Positions 1 to 8,300 of a stretch of DNA of 64,000 nt are shown in pieces. Under the pieces are notes generated by a model, which was not told the origin of the DNA, made no database searches, and saw only the letters and a list, made by a program, of their open reading frames with translations. Position 1 is the stretch's first letter. Every line of letters begins with the position of its first letter. The position numbers and the translations under genes are program-made. The stretch is from GAS368 sp965227745 (GTDB lineage Bacteria; Verrucomicrobiota; Verrucomicrobiia; Opitutales; Opitutaceae), in NCBI GenBank assembly GCA_965227745.1, contig OZ245769.1, forward strand, positions 2,604,001 to 2,668,000, read 5' to 3'.

Positions 1-141
1 CACTGGCAGGAAGGAAGCGGGCTGCGATGCCATAGACCCCAACGCTCGCCGGGAGTTACGAGAGGGATTGCAAGATGCGGGTTGCACCCACCCTTCCTTT
101 ACTTCGCTTACTCTACGCGCGGGCGCCGTTAAGGATCCTGC

Positions 142-232
142 GAGGTAGGGCGGCTTATCCTTAAGCCGCCACGCCTTGGGAGGGCGATGGTCCTGAGCGG
201 CGCGTTAAGGATAACGCGCCCTACCTCGCCGC
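142..232. repeat. R2: mirrored pair of perfect hairpins (REPIN-like)
   Basis: Two perfect 9-bp-stem, 4-nt-loop hairpins lie at 149-170 (GGCGGCTTA / TAAGCCGCC, loop TCCT) and 199-220 (GGCGCGTTA / TAACGCGCC, loop AGGA). Each is flanked on its outer side by the same word, CGAGGTAGGG, in opposite orientation (141-150 and the complement at 219-228), so the block is an inverted pair of one element with compensated stem changes. A degenerate third copy may lie at 121-136. The bases to the left (1-120) show no gene or other structure. The arrangement resembles REP doublets; no transposase is visible in the window. Confidence 0.6.
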
Positions 233-246
233 CGCTCGATCACAGG

Positions 247-1188
247 CTAACGCCCCGCTGCGACGCGACCCCACGCGAGCACGCCGCAGAGGCCAAAGCC
301 GAGGGCGTTGGCGGTGCCGTGGAGGGCGCGCATCCAGGCGAGGTCGAGCCAGGGGACGGGAAACCAGGCGCTGCGCATGGCATAGAGCACGGCGAGGCCC
401 ATGCCGAAAAAGAGCGAGGCGCCGGCCAGGCCGAGCAGCGCGCGCGTGGCCGGGGTACGACCCGGCGTCGCGGCGAGGCGGACGTGGAGCACCGCGATCA
501 CCAGACCCGCCAGCGCGAGGCCGCAGCCGGCTGCGGTTTCGAACGCCGGGCCCCAGCCAAGTTGCGTGGCGGTGATGCCCATCGCGACGGCGGGCACGCC
601 GAGGATCGTCCCCACCGCCCCGCGGGAAGCGAGGCGCGAGTCGGGCAGCGCGCGGACGACGAGACCGGCAAAGAGTGGCAACAGCAGTCCGGCGAAATGA
701 AAATGGACCGCCGTCAGCGTCACGATCGCGGGCGCGAAATGCAGCGGCTGATACGCCGCGCGGTCCGCAAACGTCCACGCTCCACCGATGCCGAGAAAGA
801 GGAAAGCCACGTCACCACAGATCCGCTCAAACGGCCGCCGGTAACCGCCTTTGCGCATGCGCTGCCAGCCGGCCGTCGCGACGACCCCGCACAAAATCAC
901 CCATGGCGTGGCCGCCAGCGTGGCCCCATCGCCTGCGGGACGCAAAAACGAGCCGGCGAGTAGGAACGCGGCCGGAAGTTGCAACAAGCGCGCTGCCATG
1001 ATCAGGCGCGCGGCGGCCGGCGGGTCCTTGGGATCGTCGGTCAGTTCCAGAGCGAGCGGAAAGAGCACGAGCGCTGCGAGCAAGAGCAGCGCGTGCGCCC
1101 AGTTTTCATGCAGCAGGTGTGGCCCTGTCAGCGCGAGAAACGCGACCCACACGACCCCGCCCACGATGGCGCGATGATTGGCGTTCAT
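247..1188 (-). CDS. YndJ-like integral membrane protein
   Basis: This 313-residue protein is almost entirely hydrophobic, with about nine or ten predicted membrane segments. The central motif VHFHFAG and the general pattern match the YndJ family (PF14158), whose function is unknown. The start at 1188 is preferred over a longer upstream reading because its ATG overlaps the stop of the DUF1990 gene by four bases (ATGA), so the two are translationally coupled. YndJ-like and DUF1990 proteins being adjacent is a known association as far as I recall, but this is from memory. No catalytic residues can be assigned. Confidence 0.75.
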   Translation of the reverse strand: MNANHRAIVGGVVWVAFLALTGPHLLHENWAHALLLLAALVLFPLALELTDDPKDPPAAARLIMAARLLQLPAAFLLAGSFLRPAGDGATLAATPWVILCGVVATAGWQRMRKGGYRRPFERICGDVAFLFLGIGGAWTFADRAAYQPLHFAPAIVTLTAVHFHFAGLLLPLFAGLVVRALPDSRLASRGAVGTILGVPAVAMGITATQLGWGPAFETAAGCGLALAGLVIAVLHVRLAATPGRTPATRALLGLAGASLFFGMGLAVLYAMRSAWFPVPWLDLAWMRALHGTANALGFGLCGVLAWGRVAAGR

Positions 1189-1811
1189 GCGGCCACCTCC
1201 GAACTCACCGCGACGGCCTGACGCATGGCGGTGACCGAATCGCGGGCGAAACGCCATTGCAGACGGCGCGCGAGCGGCTGGCCCAGCCGCACTGCCCAAT
1301 AGCGGGGACGGGAAAAGGCGCGGAGATCATACCACACGCTGCCATCGGCGTGCAGCTCCACAGAGAAGCGTTCCTCGCCGCACTCGACATGCGCCGGGAG
1401 CGTACCGTAGGCGAAGCCGAAGCGACGCCGCGCTCCGCTCATTTTCCCGGGATTGGCCTCGTCGATGACATAGATGATACGACACGCATTGAGCCACCAG
1501 AAGCCGAGGGCGTGAGCGCGCATCGCGACGACCGTACCCTCCGCGATCGGAGCCGACGGCGGGTCGATCCGTGTCCACGGCTGCGGAAACATCACCCATG
1601 CCCGCACCGCCGCGCACGCCGCGTCAAATACCCCCTGCCCCACGCCGAGTGGCGCGCGGGTCTCGTCGTAATTGAAGCCCGCGGGGGCGGTCTCGCGCGT
1701 GATGGAGCGCGTCGCGCCGACTGCAGAGTACGAGCACGCCCGTTGCGCCTGCGCCACGCGCAGGGCCTCGACCTTCTCCTCGCTCGGTGGACTCAGGGAC
1801 CAGGGGACCAT
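1185..1811 (-). CDS. DUF1990 family protein
   Basis: This 208-residue protein begins with a segment reading LSPPSEEKVEALRVAQ followed by ACSYSAVGAT, which matches the start of the DUF1990 family (PF09348). Further typical features are the GFNYDETRAPLG segment, a WTRIDPP segment and a C-terminal RFARDSVTAM stretch. The frame is open further upstream to 1997, but that extension has no family similarity, so the ATG at 1811 was chosen; no Shine-Dalgarno sequence supports any start. It is the first gene of a two-gene operon with the YndJ-like gene. Its function is unknown. Confidence 0.7.
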   Translation of the reverse strand: MVPWSLSPPSEEKVEALRVAQAQRACSYSAVGATRSITRETAPAGFNYDETRAPLGVGQGVFDAACAAVRAWVMFPQPWTRIDPPSAPIAEGTVVAMRAHALGFWWLNACRIIYVIDEANPGKMSGARRRFGFAYGTLPAHVECGEERFSVELHADGSVWYDLRAFSRPRYWAVRLGQPLARRLQWRFARDSVTAMRQAVAVSSEVAA

Positions 1812-2216
1812 CGAGGAATTGGCGCATATTCCCTTGGGCGCAGCAATCCGAAGGAAACAGCTCGCAGCGATAAAACGAGGACTTACCCAGATCATGCAGA
1901 ATGCAGCGCGCATGAACAGCGGGCGTCGCGTGAGGCATTCGTGCGCGTTATAATAAAAATGCGCCGGAGCCTCCCAACCCTCATTCGCTCCGATCAAGCA
2001 ATCTGCCCGATTCTAGCATTTCAATGGCGTTATTATATACTCTGAGGTACAATATACAGGCATTTTGCAAGCAATACGCTTTTGCCCTTGCGGACTATTT
2101 AACAGGTCCGTTTCACATCGATACGACGGTGCTCTCACGCGGGATCGCCAACGCTTATACGACATGCCGGCAGCCTCACTCGCCCCTGGCACCACCTCGT
2201 GACCCACTTTTCCACT
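1812..2216. other. Divergent intergenic region, AT-richer, likely promoters
   Basis: About 400 bases lie between the leftward DUF1990 gene and the rightward PEP-CTERM pair. The stretch 2010-2100 is clearly AT-richer than its surroundings and contains TATATA-like words near 2033 and TACAAT at 2049-2054, so a promoter for the PEP-CTERM genes is plausible. No clean -35/-10 pair with 17-bp spacing could be fixed. No RNA gene or repeat was recognised. Confidence 0.35.
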
Positions 2217-2954
2217 ATGCTCTCCCCTCGCACCGCCACCTTCGCTCCTCCCCCCAATCGCTTTCGCTCCCGTGGCCTCGCCACCGTCGCCACTGCTGGC
2301 GCCGGCTGCGCGCTCGTCTCGGTCGCTCAGGCGCAGATTATCTATAGTGGGACGAAGAATATTATTGCAAACGGGCCAGGCGGGGCACTCGGCCCCAGCA
2401 CGGCGACCATCGACTTTAACAACGATGGAGTACGTGACATCACTTTTGTCGGAAAAATCTTGAGATTCACTAGTGCTTCCTCGACCCAAACTGCAGAGTT
2501 CGTCACAACAACGGCAGGCGGCACTGGCTTGGCCAAGCTTCCCTCCAATACGTCGATATCGAGCAGCAGTCCTTTTTCGGATGTTCGGACCGGAGTTAGT
2601 TCCTCCTACGTACTGTTTAGCGCGGGCAACTGGGGCCCTGCCAGTTCTACCAATACCGGCTATTTCGGCTTTTCATTCGTAACTGGCGGTAGCACTTACT
2701 ACGGTTGGGCCCAGGCCCAATATACCGGTTCAGACACGGGGACTGTTATCGAGTGGGCCTACAACAGCACGCCCGGTGCCTCCATTTTGGTCGGACAAAC
2801 TTCCTCTATCCCCGAGCCCGCGACGACCGCAATGCTGATGAGCGTCGTGGCCCTCGGCGGCGCGACGTGGTGGAAGAAGCGCCAGCGCGACCGCGCTGTC
2901 CCAGCTCAGCGCGAGGCGGTTGTCACGGTGGCGGCGGGCACTGACCTTTCCTGA
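2217..2954 (+). CDS. PEP-CTERM sorting domain surface protein, copy 1
   Basis: The 245-residue product has an arginine-containing signal peptide ending near residue 39 (VSVAQAQ), a Ser/Thr/Gly-rich body, and a C-terminal sorting signal: IPEP at 198-201, a hydrophobic stretch, then the basic WWKKRQR. In PEP-CTERM systems such tails are processed by exosortase; none is encoded here. A DFNNDGVRD segment resembles the Asp-rich calcium sites of VCBS/FG-GAP proteins. The start was set at 2217 because the downstream paralogue aligns from this Met. The tail runs about 25 residues past the basic anchor. Role unknown; likely exported and envelope-associated. Confidence 0.85.
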   Translation: MLSPRTATFAPPPNRFRSRGLATVATAGAGCALVSVAQAQIIYSGTKNIIANGPGGALGPSTATIDFNNDGVRDITFVGKILRFTSASSTQTAEFVTTTAGGTGLAKLPSNTSISSSSPFSDVRTGVSSSYVLFSAGNWGPASSTNTGYFGFSFVTGGSTYYGWAQAQYTGSDTGTVIEWAYNSTPGASILVGQTSSIPEPATTAMLMSVVALGGATWWKKRQRDRAVPAQREAVVTVAAGTDLS

Positions 2955-2981
2955 ATAACTAGAAACGATTTCTCCCTCTCC

Positions 2982-3689
2982 ATGGTCTCCACTCGCACCG
3001 CCACCTTCGCTCCTCCCCCCAATCGCTTTCGCTCCCGTGGCCTCGCGACCGTCGCCACCGCTGGCGCCGGCTGCGCGCTCGTCTCGGTCGCTCAGGCGCA
3101 GATCATCTATAGTGGGACGAAGAATATTTCGGTGTATGGGGGAGGTGGGGTCCTCCCAACCTCGACTACCATCAACTTCAATGGCGATGGAGTGAATGAC
3201 GTCACCCTCAGAGGGAAAAACTTAAGCTTCGCTGATGGTACGGGTGCCACTGCACAGTTCGTGACGACAACGGCAGGAGGCGCCGGCTTAGCCAAACTTC
3301 CTTTCGACGCCCAAATATCGAGCGCCAGTCCGTTTTCGACGCTCTCGACTGGGTCTGGTAGCGTACAATTTGCGTCGGGCAACTGGGGCACCGCCAGTTC
3401 GACCAACACGGGCTATTTCGGCTTTTCGTTCGTGACCGGCGGTAACACGTACTACGGCTGGGCCCAAGCCACGTATACCGCGTCAGATAGGGGTACCATC
3501 GTCGACTGGGCCTACAACAGCACGCCCGGTGCCTCCATTTTAGTCGGACAAACTTCCTCCATCCCCGAGCCCGCGACGACCGCAATGCTGATGAGCGTCG
3601 TGGCCCTGGGCGGGGCGACATGGTGGAAGAAGCGCCAGCGCGGCCGCGCTACAGTCGCGGTGGTCACGCCGAGCGCCGCGAACGAGTAA
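2982..3689 (+). CDS. PEP-CTERM sorting domain surface protein, copy 2
   Basis: This 235-residue paralogue lies 27 bases after copy 1. The signal-peptide region and the last sixty or so residues are nearly identical between the copies even at DNA level, while the middle has diverged substantially with small insertions and deletions. It has the same FNGDGVND acidic motif, the TNTGYFGFSF core and the IPEP anchor at 194-197 followed by WWKKRQR. The ATG at 2982 follows a pyrimidine tract without a Shine-Dalgarno sequence. The function is unknown; it is presumably exported and sorted in the same way as copy 1. Confidence 0.85.
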   Translation: MVSTRTATFAPPPNRFRSRGLATVATAGAGCALVSVAQAQIIYSGTKNISVYGGGGVLPTSTTINFNGDGVNDVTLRGKNLSFADGTGATAQFVTTTAGGAGLAKLPFDAQISSASPFSTLSTGSGSVQFASGNWGTASSTNTGYFGFSFVTGGNTYYGWAQATYTASDRGTIVDWAYNSTPGASILVGQTSSIPEPATTAMLMSVVALGGATWWKKRQRGRATVAVVTPSAANE

Positions 3690-3716
3690 GCGGTCGCTCG
3701 CCCGTTTTTATCCCTC

Positions 3717-5198
3717 ATGGCTGACGAGGCGCTGCAGGCGCGCTACACCGAAACGCCCTATCGCCTCGGCGCCACCTTTCAATCGCACCCCGCCCGACTC
3801 GCGGCCGTCGCGCGGCTGCTGGGGCGCGCGACGCCCGCTCTGCGCGGGGCACGGGTGCTGGAGCTCGGCTGCGCCAGCGGCCTCAATTTGCTCCCGCTCG
3901 CCGCCGCGTTTCCCGAGACGCAGTTCACCGGGGTCGACCTGGTCGCGCCGTCGATCGCGGAGGGACGGGAGCTGATTGCAGCTACCGGCCTCACCAATAT
4001 CCGCCTTGAACAGGCAGACCTGCGAACATTTGTACCGGAGGCGCAGAGCTTCGACTACGTGATCGCGCACGGGGTTTTTTCCTGGGTTGAGGACGATGTG
4101 AAGGCGGCTCTGCTGGCCTGTTGCGCGCGAGCAGTGAAGCCGAACGGCCTGGTGTACATCAGCTACAACACCTACCCGGGCTGGAAGCCGCGCGAAGCCC
4201 TCCGCGACCTGCTGCAACTGCGGCTGCGCGGCGTGGAGAGCGCGGCGGACCGGCGCACGACAGCGCAAGCGACGTTGAACTTTCTCCACCTCGCCCTCGA
4301 AGGCCGAAAGACCCCGCAGGCCCTGGCGATGCGCGCGCTCGTGCAAGACATGACGGAGAAAGATCCAACGGTCTTTTACCACGACGAACTGGAGGGGACC
4401 AACGATCCCTGTTACCTGTTGCAATTCGTGGAATGGGCCGGGGACCACGGGCTGCACTATCTGGGGGACGCACAGTTTTCCTCGATGCTGCCGGATAATT
4501 TTTCGCCGGAGGCCGGCGCGGGACTGTCCCAGCTCGCGCCGGATCAACTGCAATCCGAGCAGCTGATGGACTACGTGCGCCAGCGCACGTTTCGCTCCAC
4601 CCTGCTCTGCCGCAGCGACGTGGAGCCGAAGCTCGAGTTGCAGCCCGACACGCTGCGCGACTGCGCCTTTGGCTCGATGCTGCGGGCGGGAGTGGCGGTG
4701 CCCGATCTGCGCGACGGGGTGCGGACGCGCTTCGCGGATGGCTCGAAGTTCAGCCTGTACACTGAAAAGGCGGGCGTGAAAGCAATGCTCTGCGTGCTCG
4801 CGGCCGAGTGGCCCCGCCGGGTGCCCTTTGCCGAGGCGGTGGCGGCGACACGAAAGCTGCTGGCTCACGCGGGCATCGCGGTGCCCGCGGACCTCGAGGC
4901 CCTGCTCGTGCAATGCCTCCTCGATTTGTGCGGACGCGGCGCAGTGGATTTTCTGCTGGCCTGCGGACTCGATTGCGCCACGCGTCTGCCGAGCGCGCCG
5001 CGCGTGGACGCGCTCACTCGCGCGACGGCGGAGCGGGGTCTGCCCATGAGCAATAGCTGGCACGAGACGTATCAATTCGACGCGGCGACGCGGAAACTCC
5101 TGGCGGCGCTCGATGGCTCCCGCCAGATATTCGACGCGAAGGAGCAGGCGATCCTGCGGACGGTGATGGCCGCGGGATTTTTGCAGGCGGAGAAGTGA
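3717..5198 (+). CDS. SAM-dependent methyltransferase with methyltransferase regulatory domain
   Basis: The 493-residue protein opens with a class I methyltransferase fold: motif I is VLELGCASGLNL at 47-58, followed by FTGVDLVAPS and the DYVIAHGVFSW segment. After the catalytic part comes a region (about 220-310) with the MethyTransf_Reg pattern (PF10119; HDELEGTNDPCY), and a C-terminal region typical of the protein-lysine-methyltransferase-like family. The substrate cannot be read from sequence; relatives methylate protein lysines. It begins 27 bases after the second PEP-CTERM gene on the same strand, with no terminator between, so co-transcription is plausible. It is followed by a bidirectional terminator. 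Confidence 0.8.
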   Translation: MADEALQARYTETPYRLGATFQSHPARLAAVARLLGRATPALRGARVLELGCASGLNLLPLAAAFPETQFTGVDLVAPSIAEGRELIAATGLTNIRLEQADLRTFVPEAQSFDYVIAHGVFSWVEDDVKAALLACCARAVKPNGLVYISYNTYPGWKPREALRDLLQLRLRGVESAADRRTTAQATLNFLHLALEGRKTPQALAMRALVQDMTEKDPTVFYHDELEGTNDPCYLLQFVEWAGDHGLHYLGDAQFSSMLPDNFSPEAGAGLSQLAPDQLQSEQLMDYVRQRTFRSTLLCRSDVEPKLELQPDTLRDCAFGSMLRAGVAVPDLRDGVRTRFADGSKFSLYTEKAGVKAMLCVLAAEWPRRVPFAEAVAATRKLLAHAGIAVPADLEALLVQCLLDLCGRGAVDFLLACGLDCATRLPSAPRVDALTRATAERGLPMSNSWHETYQFDAATRKLLAALDGSRQIFDAKEQAILRTVMAAGFLQAEK

Positions 5199-5316
5199 AC
5201 TCGCGAGAAACGGGGTAAGCCGGACCGGCCGGCTGCCGAGTGGTGGGCGAGTTGAGTTGCGAGTGGTGCGCGGGCCCCTGTTTCCCCCCCCAATCCGAAT
5301 CGCCGCCCCGCGGCAC

Positions 5317-5355
5317 AAAAAAGCCGGGGCACCTTGAAACGGCACCCCGGCTTTT
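5317..5355. terminator. Bidirectional rho-independent terminator
   Basis: An 11-bp stem, AAAAGCCGGGG (5318-5328 region) with CCCCGGCTTTT (5345-5355), encloses a loop of about 15 bases. A-tract on one side and T-tract on the other serve both the rightward methyltransferase gene and the leftward giant gene. Confidence 0.85.
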
Positions 5356-5380
5356 CTCAGACTAACAAATGCGACTGCGC

Positions 5381-8300
5381 TTACTGCGGCAGTTCGTAGA
5401 TCTCGACGAGCGCGACGCCGGTCGAGGTGCCATCGCTGGCGCCGACTTGCGCGGTGTAGGCGCCGGGCGCGAGCGTGAGAATGAGCGCGGCGTCCTTGCT
5501 GCCCGCCGCGAGGGCGAAGGCGCCCGTGGCGGTGGCGGCATCGGAGACCAGCGTGGCGTCGGCGGCGACCGTGCTCCAGTTGTCGTTTTCGCCGATCAGG
5601 CCCGACGCGTCGTAAACGCGCAGGCGCGGATCGGTGAGCGTGCCGGTGAGACCGAAGGCATTGAGCCCGGGGCCGATGCCGCGAACGAGGACCTTCTTCG
5701 GGGAATTGCCGGTGATGATGAAGCCGCCGATCAGCAAGTTTTCACCCGCGCCCGCTTCGCCGCGCGTGGAGATGTTGATCAGGCGCTGGTACTCGCCGTT
5801 CGGATTGCCGGAAGCATCGTAGATTTCCGCGAGGGCCACGCCCGTCTCGCCACCATCGATGACGTGCATCGTGTAGCTGCCGGGCTGGAGCGTGGTGAGG
5901 ACGGCCGCATCCTTGGAACCCGCGACGAGGGAGAACGCACCGACCTGCGTGGTGGCCGTGGCGGTCTCGGTGCCGGACCAATCATCGTTTTCGAGGATCA
6001 GCTTGCCGGTGCCATCGTAGAGTTGGAGGCGAGGATTGGAGAGCGCGCCGGAAACGCCGAAGCCGGTGAGCGTGGGACCGACCGCGCGGAGGAGCACACG
6101 CTTGGCGGAGGAGCCGCCGATCACGAAGCCCGTGATCAAGGTGCGACCCGCCGCCGGGCCGACGCGCACGCGCGAGGAGAGATTGATCAGGCGATCCGTG
6201 CGCACCGTGGTGACGGAGAGGCCCGAGTAGCTGATGGGCGCCTGACCGGCGACGAGGATGCTGCCCGCGACCGTGGTGGTCGGCGCATCGACGGAGCCGG
6301 TGATGGTGACATTGGAAGCCTGCGCGACGAACGTGCCGTCGTTCTTCACCGTGGTCGTGGCGCCGGCGGTGACCGTCGGCGTGGTGACGAGCACGAGCGC
6401 CTGGCCATTCGGGCCGACCACGGAGTACGCGGTGCCCTGCGCGGCGTTGAGCGGGCTCGATTCGTAGTAGCCCACGTAGTTGGCCGTCGGGCCGGTGCGG
6501 ACCTGCACCACGGTGGAGAACGAGACCTTCAACGCCGGGATGCGGCCGGTGAGGATGCCGCCCACCAGCGAGCCATTGATGGTGAGCGCCCGCGACGCGC
6601 CGTTGAAGGCGAGCGAGTACGAGCCATCGGCGAGCAACTCGAAGTCGAGCCCCACGTTTAGACCGATCGAGGGCGCGACGATGAGCAGGTGGCCGGTACG
6701 GTTGCCGCTATTGATCACAGCGGCGATGTCGCCGGCCTTGGCCGCGACGCTGCGCTCGCCACCGAGGATTTGCTCACCACGGCCGGGGACGCCACCAGAG
6801 ATCGAGGAATCCTCGACGAGGTCGCCGAAGAAGGTATCGGTGCCGGCCTCGATGACCGTGAAGCTGCGCAACACGTCGGGCGCGGCGGCGAAGGCATTAT
6901 TGCCCGACTGCGAGGCGCGCACCGTGACGACGCCGGTAGTTCCGCCGAGAGTCAGGATATCGCCGTTCAGGATGGCCGGGCCACTCACGACGGCGAACGA
7001 AACGGGGAGCCCGGACGTCGCGAAGGCCGTGAGCTTAAAGGGCGCATCAGTGCGGGTGTGATCGCCCACGGTGAAGACGATGGATTGCGCGGCCTTGTTA
7101 TTCACGCCGGTGAAGCTGCGATCGGCGGTGGCGGGCTGGTAATTTTCACTGCCCGCCTGCGTGGCGCGGAGCGTGACTGGGCCGGCCGTCGTGATCGTGG
7201 CCGTGGTGCCGGAGATCGATGCGGCACCGGAGACGACGGAGAACGTGACTGGGAGCTTGCTGCTGGCGCTCGCGACGAGGCCCAAGCTCGCACCGACATT
7301 GAAATCGGAGCCGGTGAGGGAAAACGCGACCGTCTGCGTGGCCTTGGCGATGACGAGCGTCGCGGAGCCGGAGCCGCTGTAGTTGTTGTCGGTGACATTT
7401 ACCGAAACCGCGTAGCTGCCCGCGTTGATCGGCGCACCGCCGCTGGTGTTGGAGTAGACGATCGCCGCGGAGACCGAGGGCGAGAGCGTGACGGTGGCGG
7501 ACTTCGGCGTGCCGTCGTAGGTGTGCGACAGGTTCGAAATCGCGACCGAGACCGGCGCGGGCGTGATGGAGGCGGTCGTCGCGGGCTGCGTGACGGTGTA
7601 GTTCGTCCCATCGGTACCGCCGAGGGTGAGGCCGGCGAGTTGGACGGGCTTGGCCTGGCCGACGTTGGCATTGGCGAAGGTGCCGGTGGCGGCGGTCTTC
7701 ACGAGGGTGACGGTGTCGCCCTCGATGACGCCGACGAGGGTCGCGGAGCCGAGCACGGGCGTGGCCGAGGTGGAGGCATCGTAGACCTTGTCGCTGGCGG
7801 CGGCGCCGGCGACGGTGAGGTTTTTCGCGGTCACATCAGCGGTAAGGCCGAGGGGCTGCGTGACCGTGTAGTTGGACGCTTGCGCGCCGGTGACGGTGTA
7901 GCCGGTAACGGTGACGGACTTGGCAGAGCCGATGGCCTTGGAGGCGAATTTCGCCGCACCGGGGCCGGTGAGGACGGCGGTGTCGCCGGTGTAGGGTTTG
8001 CCGTCGACCGTCGTGCCGCTGCCGGGGGCGCCGGCGGTGAGCAGCGCGGCGGTGCCGCTGAGGGCGACATTGACCGTGGCATCGTAGACGCGGCTCACGG
8101 CGCTGAGGCCGGCGACAGTGAGGGCCTTGGCGGAGATGGTGGCGGTGAGGCCGAGGGGCTGCTGGATCTGATAATTGGCCGACTCCACGCCGGACAATTC
8201 GTAACCGGTAACAGTGATGGCGCGCGCGCCGACGTCCTTGGCGTCGAAGGTCGCGACGGCGGTGCCGCCGAGGGTGACGACATCGCCGGTGTAGGGCTTG

